Source: Tagaea sp. (GTDB lineage: Bacteria; Pseudomonadota; Alphaproteobacteria; CACIAM-22H2). Taken from it: a DNA stretch of 6,752 nucleotides. The stretch's first letter is position 1. The number at the start of each line of letters is the position of its first letter. The DNA is taken from positions 1-6,752 of the forward strand of contig JAMNXK010000115.1 in assembly GCA_023653245.1 (NCBI GenBank), given 5' to 3'. Under the pieces are notes generated by a model. That model was not told where the DNA came from and did no database searches. It saw only the letters and a program-made list of their open reading frames with translations. The position numbers were made by a program, and so were the translations under genes. This document shows, piece after piece, positions 1 through 5,563 of this stretch.

Positions 1-231
1 GCGCTGAACCGGCAATGGGAAGCGCAAAAGGCGGCGAACACGCCGCTCGGGCTGCAGCTCGGGATCGATTTCGAGATCGAGCATGTCGACTTCCAGCTCG
101 TCGACGAATGGCACGGGCGCCTGGCGCGCGGCGAGATCGATCGCGTCCAGGTCGAAGACGCGCTGCGCCATTTCAACAACGTGTGCGGCCAGATCGCGAT
201 CGTGCTGCGCGCGCGCAAGCCGGCGCGCTGA
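1..231 (+). CDS. Unrecognised protein, C-terminal fragment (5' end outside window)
   Basis: An open frame runs from base 1 to a TGA at 229-231 and gives the last 76 residues of a larger protein. The fragment is mixed alpha/beta in character. It begins LNRQWEAQKA, continues through an acidic, hydrophobic stretch (GIDFEIEHVDFQLVDEW), and ends in a helical segment and a basic tail (RARKPAR). Third positions are strongly G/C, as in the clear genes nearby, which is the main reason to call it coding; other frames here give Arg/Ala-rich nonsense. I do not recognise a family, and no catalytic motif is visible. The stop codon directly abuts the stop of the convergent MFS gene, with no base between them. 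Function cannot be inferred from this piece. Confidence 0.7.
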   Translation, partial: ALNRQWEAQKAANTPLGLQLGIDFEIEHVDFQLVDEWHGRLARGEIDRVQVEDALRHFNNVCGQIAIVLRARKPAR

Positions 232-1461
232 TCACTCGGCGGGTTGCGGTGCGAGCGCCGGCTTCGGCGCCGCGCGGTCGGACGGCAAGAAAACGCCGAA
301 CAGCAGCACGAGAATCCCGGCCGCCCCCATCGCCACGAACAGCCAGTAGAAGTCGCCGTAGGTGTCTTGCACCCAGCCCGCGACGGGAACGGCGGCGGCG
401 GCCACGCCGAGGGCGAGGACGAACTTGGCGCCGTACGCGGTCGCGCGCCAATTCGCCGGTGTGAAATGCGCGAGCATCGCGTTCTCGGACGGCAGCGAGG
501 CGATGTTGAGATAGACCGCCGCCATGGCCACGGCGAGCAGCGCCCAGGAATCGAACATCGCCGCGAGGAACAGGCAGGGCGTGACGATCAGATAGCAGCT
601 CAGATAGACGCGTTTCATCGCGTATCGATCGGCCAGCCGTCCGCCGAAATACTGGCCGGTGGCCGCGATCAGATAGACGATCGCCACCATGGCGCCGACG
701 CCCAACGTGCCCTCTCCGGATAGGTCCAGGCGTTGTTCGAACAGCTTGGGCAACACGATCGACATCGTCGAGCCGACGAAGCCGACGCATGTCATCGTGA
801 CGCTGAGCAGGATGAAGGCGCGCTTGACGTCGCCCTTGGCGGGCTCGGGCGCGGGCTTGGCGTCGACTTGCACGTCGACGACCTTGCCCAACCGCCAAGC
901 GACCCACAAAGCGGCGCCGAACAGCACGGCCGTCGCCCCCGGCACGATGAAGGCCGCGCGCCACGAAACCAGATCCGTGAGCGCCGCCGCGATCAAGGGG
1001 GCGAGTGCGATGCCCACCGCGCCGTAGATTCCGTTGGTACCGAGCGCCCGGCCGCGATTCTCGGCCATGCGCACCAGCCACGCCATGCCGACCGGGTGAT
1101 AGATCGACGCGAACAGCCCGATCGCCGCCAGGCCGAAAGCGATCTCGACGGTCGAGCGCGCCAGACCCGTGGCGATCGCGGCGGCGCCGGTGCCGACGAA
1201 GAAGATCGTCATCATGCCCACGGCCGACCAGCGATCGCCCAGCCAGCCCGCCGGCAAGGCCGCGGCGCCGAACAGGATCTGGCCCGCGAGCATCAGCGTG
1301 ATCAACTCGCCATAGGTCAGGCCCCAGCTTTTCTCGAGCGCCAGCACGACGGTCGGGTAGAGCATCGTGAGCAAATGCGAATAGGCGTGGCCCATATTGG
1401 AGAAGGCCATCGCATAGGCGGGAACGCCGGAACTCGTGGAGACGGACTTCATGCGGCGCAT
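232..1461 (-). CDS. MFS transporter, efflux-type (fosmidomycin-resistance-like)
   Basis: A 409-residue inner-membrane protein with about 12 hydrophobic segments, the normal size for the major facilitator superfamily, which moves small molecules by proton-coupled transport. The loop after TM2 carries a motif-A-like GWLGDRW (residues 72-78), and its repeat in the second half is GGRLADRY (273-280). YHPVG near residue 121 at the TM4 region resembles the fosmidomycin-resistance (Fsr) branch. A soluble, Pro/Lys-rich central loop spans about 192-213. The substrate cannot be read from sequence. It is the last gene of a minus-strand operon behind an XRE and a ribbon-helix-helix protein, which suggests regulated efflux. 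I chose the ATG at 1461, 20 bases after the upstream stop. Alternatives are ATG 1452 and TTG 1485, the latter overlapping the upstream stop as TTGA. A GAAGGG at 1483-1478 lies 16 bases before the chosen ATG, separated by a GC dinucleotide run. Confidence 0.88.
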   Translation of the reverse strand: MRRMKSVSTSSGVPAYAMAFSNMGHAYSHLLTMLYPTVVLALEKSWGLTYGELITLMLAGQILFGAAALPAGWLGDRWSAVGMMTIFFVGTGAAAIATGLARSTVEIAFGLAAIGLFASIYHPVGMAWLVRMAENRGRALGTNGIYGAVGIALAPLIAAALTDLVSWRAAFIVPGATAVLFGAALWVAWRLGKVVDVQVDAKPAPEPAKGDVKRAFILLSVTMTCVGFVGSTMSIVLPKLFEQRLDLSGEGTLGVGAMVAIVYLIAATGQYFGGRLADRYAMKRVYLSCYLIVTPCLFLAAMFDSWALLAVAMAAVYLNIASLPSENAMLAHFTPANWRATAYGAKFVLALGVAAAAVPVAGWVQDTYGDFYWLFVAMGAAGILVLLFGVFLPSDRAAPKPALAPQPAE

Positions 1462-1481
1462 TGTGCGCGCGCGCGCGCCCT

Positions 1482-1730
1482 TCAATCAAGCTCGGCTTGC
1501 GCGTGCCAGTAATGCCCGAGCACGGCCGTGCGCACGTCGGCGGCGACGAAGCGCCCGCTGCGCGGCGGCGCGATGTCCCGCAACAATTCCTCGATCTGCA
1601 AACGCCGCTCGATGGCTATGTCCTCCAGCGCGCGCCAGAACGCCGGCTCGAGCCGCAAAGCGGCCCGCCGCCGCCCCACGCTCACGAATCGCGCTTCGAC
1701 GTGTCCGGCCCGGCGGGGATGGGCGCGCAT
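1482..1730 (-). CDS. Ribbon-helix-helix domain protein (RHH_4-like)
   Basis: An 82-residue protein of which nearly all, about residues 14-79, looks like the RHH_4 type of ribbon-helix-helix domain found in many alphaproteobacteria. A basic beta strand (SVGRRRAALRLEP) is followed by a helix (AFWRALEDIAIERRL), a second helix (QIEELLRDIA) and a conserved-looking tail (VRTAVLGHYW). Such proteins normally bind DNA as dimers through the paired N-terminal strands; that role here is inferred. The ATG at 1730-1728 shares a base with the TGA of the upstream XRE gene (TGATG), and a GGAG sits only 2 bases upstream, so translation is probably coupled. The frame extends further upstream, but there it only shadows the XRE gene, so the coupled ATG is preferred. 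Its stop lies 20 bases before the MFS start. It may be a second regulator of this operon. Confidence 0.85.
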   Translation of the reverse strand: MRAHPRRAGHVEARFVSVGRRRAALRLEPAFWRALEDIAIERRLQIEELLRDIAPPRSGRFVAADVRTAVLGHYWHAQAELD

Positions 1731-2170
1731 CACTCCGGCGCGTCCACGAAGGACGCCAGCATCGCCTTGAGGCGCTGGCGCAATTTGGGATCCTTGATTT
1801 CCGCCAGACGGCGCGCGAATTTCGCCGTCTCGTCGTCGATCCTGCGGCGTTCGGGATCCGGCACCGCCGGCTTTGTGTGCGCCGTGGGCGCGCCCAGACC
1901 CTCGAAAAACGCCTCCAACGGCAGGCCGAGCAGCGCCACGAACTGCCACAACCGCGCCGCCGACACGCGATTGGCGCCGTTCTCGTATTTCTGCACCTGC
2001 TGGAACGTGATGCCGCAGGCCTCGGCGAGTTGGGTCTGCGTCATGCCCAATTCGATCCGGCGCTTGCGCAAATTGCGGCCGATCTGCACGTCCACGGCGG
2101 TGGTGCGCCGCGACTCGCGGCCGTCGCGCGGCGCTTTCGTCACGGGGGTTTTCGTGGGCGCGGCCGACAT
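1730..2170 (-). CDS. XRE-family HTH transcriptional regulator
   Basis: A 146-residue cytoplasmic DNA-binding protein. Residues 1-25 are a basic, probably flexible tail. Residues 28-85 form a Cro/C1-type helix-turn-helix: QIGRNLRKRRIELGMTQTQL, then AEACGITFQQVQKYENGANR, with GMTQTQLAEACG as helix 2 and TFQQVQKYENG as the recognition helix. Residues 87-144 are an acidic/basic helical tail (DETAKFARRLAEIKDPKLRQ), as in alphaproteobacterial PhrR/SinR-like regulators, where this region probably mediates dimerisation. There is no ligand-binding domain such as Cupin or a peptidase. The ATG at 2170 has a good AGGAG 9 bases upstream. It is the first gene of the XRE - RHH - MFS operon, and a palindrome over its likely promoter suggests autoregulation. 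The effector is unknown. Confidence 0.92.
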   Translation of the reverse strand: MSAAPTKTPVTKAPRDGRESRRTTAVDVQIGRNLRKRRIELGMTQTQLAEACGITFQQVQKYENGANRVSAARLWQFVALLGLPLEAFFEGLGAPTAHTKPAVPDPERRRIDDETAKFARRLAEIKDPKLRQRLKAMLASFVDAPE

Positions 2171-2179
2171 CGTGGGTTT

Positions 2180-2184
2180 CTCCT
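2180..2184 (-). promoter_or_regulatory. Ribosome binding site of the XRE gene
   Basis: The minus strand reads AGGAG here, 9 bases before the ATG at 2170. It is a clear Shine-Dalgarno match and supports that start over any upstream in-frame codon. Confidence 0.7.
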
Positions 2185-2195
2185 GCGGTTGCGGC

Positions 2196-2211
2196 GCGCA
2201 CTATAGAGCGC
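2196..2211. promoter_or_regulatory. Near-perfect palindrome, candidate operator of the XRE regulator
   Basis: The sequence GCGCaCTATAGaGCGC is a 16-bp inverted repeat in which only one pair (2200/2207) fails to match. It lies 26 bases upstream of the XRE start codon and overlaps the proposed -10 hexamer of the minus-strand operon. XRE regulators bind as dimers to short palindromes and often repress their own promoter, so this is a natural operator candidate. The binding itself is inferred. Confidence 0.45.
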
Positions 2212-2226
2212 TTGGACTGAAATCAA
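2200..2226 (-). promoter_or_regulatory. Putative sigma-70-like promoter of the XRE-RHH-MFS operon
   Basis: On the minus strand, TTGATT (2226-2221) could serve as the -35 box and TATAGT (2205-2200) as the -10 box, separated by 15 bases, which is shorter than the ideal 17. A start near 2193 would leave a short leader of about 22 bases before the ATG at 2170, containing the AGGAG. The -10 box is a good match and the -35 and spacing are weaker. Confidence 0.4.
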
Positions 2227-2488
2227 TCTTAAGGAACCTGCGCACGCCGCCACGCCAAATAGTCCGAATATCCAGTCTCCAGTGCGGAAATCACAACGAT
2301 ACTGGGCACCGTATAGCTGTGTTTTGATTTTATCATAGCCGCGGCTTCAGCGATGGATGAATCGAAAATCGTAACGATCGATACGGCCACGACGCGTCGT
2401 CGTCGGCGACGCGAGCTTTCCCGAACCGAAACGACGTCGCGGCAAGCGGCGCACAACAGTTTGATATAAATGACGGATCGCCCTTCTC

Positions 2489-2518
2489 TTGGCGCCGGAC
2501 ACGCGCCCGGCTTAGACT
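2489..2518 (+). promoter_or_regulatory. Weak candidate promoter for the plus-strand cluster
   Basis: TTGGCG (2489-2494) and TAGACT (2513-2518) are separated by 18 bases and each matches four of six positions of the sigma-70 consensus. They lie 34 bases upstream of the ATG at 2552, which suits a promoter for the four-gene cluster. The assignment is tentative because the region is GC-rich. Confidence 0.3.
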
Positions 2519-2551
2519 GCGCGCGCAACTTTCTTTTCCGCCGTCAGGTTC

Positions 2552-2887
2552 ATGTCCGCCCAACCCATTCCTTTTCCGGTGCGTCGCGTGTCGGGATTCG
2601 ACGAACCTCCGGCGCCGCCGCGTCAGGGCGACGCCAAACCCAAAGGCCTTCCGCCCGCCCCCGGCGAGCCGACGGCGTTGCAGCGCGCTTGGCTGGCGCG
2701 CGGGCTCGACCAGCCCGGCGGCAAATTGCCCCTGTTCTTGGGCGAAGGTAAAAGAATCGACCCGCGCACGGTGAAGTCCTGCCTGGAGAATGGCTGGTGC
2801 GAGCCGTGGTTCGCCAATCCGCTGAAGCCCGACTGGCTGATCTGCAAGCTCACCGACAAGGGCCGCGCCCTGTTCGTCGCGGCCTGA
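2552..2887 (+). CDS. Hypothetical small protein with winged-helix-like C-terminal half
   Basis: A 111-residue protein with two parts. Residues 1-42 are Pro/Arg-rich and probably disordered (RRVSGFDEPPAPPRQGD). Residues 42-108 look folded: TALQRAWLARGLDQPGGKLP, then a turn (GEGKRID), a helix (PRTVKSCLENGWCEPWF) and KPDWLICKLTDKGRALF. The last segment resembles the strand-wing-helix end of a winged-helix domain, where a ...LT.KGR motif is common, so DNA binding is possible but unproven. It resembles hypothetical proteins of alphaproteobacteria that I cannot name. There is no signal peptide or membrane segment. Only a weak CAGG lies near the ATG. It starts the plus-strand cluster, and its TGA is one base before the GTG of the MFS gene, so the two are probably translated together. 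Confidence 0.82.
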   Translation: MSAQPIPFPVRRVSGFDEPPAPPRQGDAKPKGLPPAPGEPTALQRAWLARGLDQPGGKLPLFLGEGKRIDPRTVKSCLENGWCEPWFANPLKPDWLICKLTDKGRALFVAA

Positions 2888-2888
2888 A

Positions 2889-4124
2889 GTGGCGCCGCCG
2901 ATCTCGTTCGCGGGCAAAGTCGCGCGCGGCTATCTGCCTTTCGCCGCCGGATATTTCCTGAGCTACGCGTTCCGGGTGGTGAACGGCGCGATCGCGCCGG
3001 ACATGACGCGCGACCTCGCCCTCGATCCGGCGGCGCTGGGCGCGGTCACGAGCGCCTATTTCGCCGCCTTCGCGCTGGCGCAATTGCCCTTGGGCGTGGC
3101 GCTCGATCGCTGGGGCCCGCGGCGCGTCGAGGGCGTTTTGTTGCTGTTCGCGGCTTGCGGCGCGGTCGTGTTCGCGGCCGCCGAGGGCATCGCGCAATTG
3201 GCGCTGGGTCGCGCGCTGATCGGCTTGGGCGTCGCCGCCTGCCTGATCGCCGCCATGAAGGCCAACACGCTTTACTGGCCGATCGATCGCCTGCCCTTGG
3301 CGAACGGCACGCTGCTGGGATTCGGCGGCTTGGGTGCCGCCTCGGCGACGCTGCCGGTCGAGTTCGCGCTCGCGACGATGGGGTGGCGCTGGATTTTGGC
3401 CGTCATGGCGGCGCTCACGATCTTGGTCGCCGCGACGATCTGGCTCGTCGCCCCGCGCGAACGGCCCGCCGGCGGGACCGGCGAAGGCCTCGCGGCACAG
3501 GCGCGCGGCATGGCCGGGGTGCTCGTCCATCCCGCGTTCTGGCGCGTGGCGCCGATGACCGCGATCACCCACGGGGTCTATCTATCCTACCAATCCTTGT
3601 GGGCGGGTCCGTGGCTGCGCGACGTCGCCGGCCTCGATCGGCTCGGCGTGGCCGAGGGACTGTTCCTGGTCACCGCGACCATGGCCGTGGGCTATCCGTT
3701 CTTCGGCGTGCTCGCCGATCGCCTGGTCGCGCGCGGCGTTTCCACGCGCCATCTTTTCGCCGGCTTCTCCGCCGTGTTCGTCGCCGCCCAGGTCCCCATC
3801 GCTCTGGGCGCCACGACGCACCCGCATCTGCTGTGGACGGCGTTCGGCTTCGCGGGCTGCGGATGTATCCTCGGCTATGCGGTCGCGACGCAAAACTTCC
3901 AGCCCGGCATGGCCGGAAGGGTGAACGCCGCCGTGAACGTCCTGACCTTCGCCCTCGCCTTCGTCATCCAATGGGGCATCGGCGTGGCGCTGGCGCGTTT
4001 CGGCGCCGACCAAGCCGCCGGTCACTCGGCGGTGCTGTTCGCGGCGATCGCCACGCAGGCGGCGGCATGGATCTGGCTCGTGGCGCCGCGCGGTCGCGGC
4101 GCGGGGCTTGCGCCGCGCGCGTAA
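2889..4124 (+). CDS. MFS transporter
   Basis: A 411-residue inner-membrane transporter with about 12 hydrophobic segments. It has a textbook motif A after TM2 (GVALDRWGPRR, residues 69-79), an arginine-plus-glycine TM4 motif (GRALIGLG, 107-114) and the second-half counterpart GVLADRLVARG (273-283). SLWAGPWLRDVAGL (236-249), in the region after the central loop, is a distinctive stretch that I have seen in proteobacterial MFS proteins of unassigned substrate. The central loop at 189-212 is Gly/Ala/Arg-rich. The start is a GTG one base after the preceding stop (TGAaGTG), with no independent ribosome site, so coupling is likely. It does not look like a recent duplicate of the MFS encoded at 1461-232: the signature regions differ. 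The TAA is followed at once by an in-frame ATG for the next gene. The substrate is unknown. Confidence 0.9.
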   Translation: MAPPISFAGKVARGYLPFAAGYFLSYAFRVVNGAIAPDMTRDLALDPAALGAVTSAYFAAFALAQLPLGVALDRWGPRRVEGVLLLFAACGAVVFAAAEGIAQLALGRALIGLGVAACLIAAMKANTLYWPIDRLPLANGTLLGFGGLGAASATLPVEFALATMGWRWILAVMAALTILVAATIWLVAPRERPAGGTGEGLAAQARGMAGVLVHPAFWRVAPMTAITHGVYLSYQSLWAGPWLRDVAGLDRLGVAEGLFLVTATMAVGYPFFGVLADRLVARGVSTRHLFAGFSAVFVAAQVPIALGATTHPHLLWTAFGFAGCGCILGYAVATQNFQPGMAGRVNAAVNVLTFALAFVIQWGIGVALARFGADQAAGHSAVLFAAIATQAAAWIWLVAPRGRGAGLAPRA

Positions 4125-4166
4125 ATGGCGAGAATGCGCCCGAGCACGGCAAACGGAACGGCGCGG

Positions 4167-4394
4167 ATGTTCAAGAAGCAGAAATTCGAGTTCGCCATCT
4201 ACAACGAGCAGGTCCGCCAAGCGGTCAAGCAAGGCGAGCACCACAAGTTCTTCAAGGACGAATGGCAGAACCAGCATTTCATCGAGATCGAGGCCTATAC
4301 CGAGAAGGACGCGACCGGCCGGATCCGCGCGCGCTATCCCGAGGATCAAGGCTTCGTGATTTTGGCGTGCAAGCAAGTCGTTTCCGACGGCTGA
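4167..4394 (+). CDS. Small conserved-looking hypothetical protein
   Basis: A 75-residue, charged, soluble protein beginning MFKKQKFEFAIYNEQVRQAV. A beta strand (FEFAIYN) leads into a helix (EQVRQAVKQG), then HHKFFKDEWQNQHFIEIEAYTEKDA with an alternating strand pattern, a helix (GRIRARYPED) and a final strand (QGFVILACKQVV). This beta-alpha-beta-beta-alpha-beta order suggests a small ferredoxin-like fold; that is inference. I recall similar unnamed small proteins in alphaproteobacteria but no function. I chose the ATG at 4167 because the recognisable fold starts there and GGA lies 8 bases upstream. An in-frame ATG at 4125, directly abutting the preceding TAA, would add 14 residues (MARMRPSTANGTAR) that look like leader or non-conserved sequence. 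Its 3' end overlaps the next gene by 28 bases. Confidence 0.78.
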   Translation: MFKKQKFEFAIYNEQVRQAVKQGEHHKFFKDEWQNQHFIEIEAYTEKDATGRIRARYPEDQGFVILACKQVVSDG

Positions 4395-5542
4395 TCGCCG
4401 CCTTCGTCGCGGCGCTGATCTTCGCGGCGCCGGTCGCCGCGCAAGAGCCAGCCTCGCCGCTCGACGATTCCACAGGGTTCTGGCTGGTCGCCGAGCGCGG
4501 ACCGCCGGTCAACGAAACCCTCGCCAACATCCCGATCTTCGGCGCCAATCTGCGCCCGCGCATCGGCCATCCGCGCGCGGTGTGGGACGTCAGGCGCGAA
4601 GACGGCGGTTACGCGATCGAGATCCGGCCCCGCGGCCTGGTGTTCAAGCCCGCGCGCTTCGCCGATGGCGCGTTCGCCGGCGAAACCGCCGATCCCGACA
4701 ATCCGCAAGGCCGCGTGCGGCTGGAGGCGCGCATCGCCGACGGACGCCTGACCGGCAAGCTGGTCTACGCGGATTTCGAGCTCGCACTGGAAGGCCGCCC
4801 GCCGGAATCGATCGAAGCGCTGCGCCAAGCCTATGCGATGACCCGCGCACGGCTCGACGAGTTCGAAGGCCCCTACGCGCTGCCCGAGATCGAGCGTTTG
4901 CGCGCCGAGAACTTGGTGCTGATCGAGCGCATCGGCCGCGTCGAAGGCGAATTGCGCGCGCGCGGGCTGGCCGCGCCGGCCCCCCGCCCGGCGCCGCTTG
5001 CGCGCACGGCCGCGACGATCGCCACGCGCGGCCTCGCGGCCGAGTTCGCCACCCAACGCGCGACCGCTTTGCGCGCCGCACCCGACGACAACGCCGAAGC
5101 GATCCAAACGCTGGCGGCGGGGCGCCCGCTCATCCGTCTGGCGGAGACCGCCCGCGCGGGCTGGGCGCTCGTATCGACGCAAGAAGGCGCGCTCGGCTAC
5201 GTGCCGAGTGCGGCGATCGTCGCGCGCGCGCCGGCGGCGGCGGCACCACGGGCGCGCGAAATCCAAGTCGCCTTTCCGGTTTGGGATCAAGGCCGCGCCG
5301 GGCGGCGCATGACCGTCTCCGACCCCGGATTCGTGAGTCTGGTGGGCCGCGTGCGCGCCGACGCAGCACTGGCCGAGCTGCGCATCGCCGACGCGCAAGT
5401 CGTGTTCAACGCCGATGGCAGTTTCACCGCCGTCGTCGAAGTACCGCGCGAAGGCCGCCGGGTGCGCATCGAGGCCGTGTTCGCCCAAGGCCCCAACATC
5501 GTCCTCGAGTTCGACGTCGCCGTCGGCCCGCGCGGTCAATAG
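4367..5542 (+). CDS. Exported SH3-domain protein with coiled coil and C-terminal beta-sandwich
   Basis: A 391-residue protein. Residues 1-25 are a Sec signal peptide: basic RFRR, hydrophobic LIAAFVAALIFAAP, and a likely signal peptidase I site at VAA/QE. Residues 35-143 are a beta-rich domain with FWLVAE, WDVRREDGGYAIEIRPRGLVF and RLTGKLVYADFELALEG, reminiscent of DUF2147-like lipocalin-type folds. Residues 147-200 are helical and coiled-coil-like (LPEIERLRAENLVLIERIGR), followed by an Ala/Pro linker (201-222). Residues 222-288 form a bacterial SH3-like domain (TALRAAPDDNAEAIQTLAAG through GWALVSTQEGALGYVPSAAI). Residues 299-388 form an Ig-like sandwich (VSLVGRVRADAALAELRI, NADGSFTAVVEVP). 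A role in the periplasm, perhaps at peptidoglycan or as a scaffold, is inferred. No ATG fits, so the start is taken as GTG 4367 just before the signal peptide, overlapping the previous gene by 28 bases. The start is less certain than the frame. Confidence 0.83.
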   Translation: MQASRFRRLIAAFVAALIFAAPVAAQEPASPLDDSTGFWLVAERGPPVNETLANIPIFGANLRPRIGHPRAVWDVRREDGGYAIEIRPRGLVFKPARFADGAFAGETADPDNPQGRVRLEARIADGRLTGKLVYADFELALEGRPPESIEALRQAYAMTRARLDEFEGPYALPEIERLRAENLVLIERIGRVEGELRARGLAAPAPRPAPLARTAATIATRGLAAEFATQRATALRAAPDDNAEAIQTLAAGRPLIRLAETARAGWALVSTQEGALGYVPSAAIVARAPAAAAPRAREIQVAFPVWDQGRAGRRMTVSDPGFVSLVGRVRADAALAELRIADAQVVFNADGSFTAVVEVPREGRRVRIEAVFAQGPNIVLEFDVAVGPRGQ

Positions 5543-5563
5543 GGCGACACGCCATATATCTTC

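Larger units (their letters stand above)
2171..2551. other. Divergent intergenic region with an AT-rich middle; no convincing gene
   Basis: This 381-base stretch separates the minus-strand regulator operon from the plus-strand gene cluster. Its edges hold the candidate promoters of both units. The middle, roughly 2212-2345 and again around 2460-2472, is clearly more AT-rich than the rest of the window (for example TGTGTTTTGATTTTATCATA at 2309-2328). It contains a 10-bp palindrome AGCCGCGGCT (2337-2346) and a 12-bp palindrome ACGACGCGTCGT (2389-2400). Two open frames exist: a minus-strand one ending at 2229 (up to 99 codons) and a plus-strand one at 2353-2469 (38 codons, with a run of six Arg). 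Neither has a good ribosome site or the local codon bias, so I do not call them genes. No tRNA or obvious structured RNA is seen. Confidence 0.6.

Noticed and set aside
173..1489. A 438-codon minus-strand frame overlapping the MFS gene.
   Set aside because: It is a frame-shifted shadow of the transporter, Arg/Asp-rich with no hydrophobic segments.
733..1512. A 259-codon plus-strand frame opposite the MFS gene.
   Set aside because: The product is His/Arg/Asp/Gln-rich nonsense, typical of the antisense of hydrophobic coding sequence.
1731..2201. N-terminal extension of the RHH frame to give 239 residues.
   Set aside because: Above 1730 the frame only shadows the XRE gene (Arg/His-rich). The coupled ATG at 1730 gives a compact RHH protein.
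1461..2327. A 288-codon plus-strand frame opposite the XRE and RHH genes.
   Set aside because: There are no recognisable features, and both minus-strand genes have clear families, a good ribosome site and coupled junctions.
2470..2751. A 93-codon plus-strand frame beginning at an ATG after TGATATAA.
   Set aside because: It overlaps the better-supported 2552-2887 gene in another frame, and its product is Arg/Ala-rich with no fold pattern.
3155..4366. A plus-strand open frame continuing upstream of the SH3 protein and making a 795-codon reading frame.
   Set aside because: Upstream of 4367 it is an Arg/Gly/Ala-rich shadow of the MFS and small-protein genes. The signal peptide at 4367 onward marks the true start region.
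3582..4376. A 264-codon minus-strand frame opposite the second MFS gene and the small protein.
   Set aside because: Antisense shadow; the composition is His/Arg/Gly-rich and the plus strand carries clear transporter motifs.
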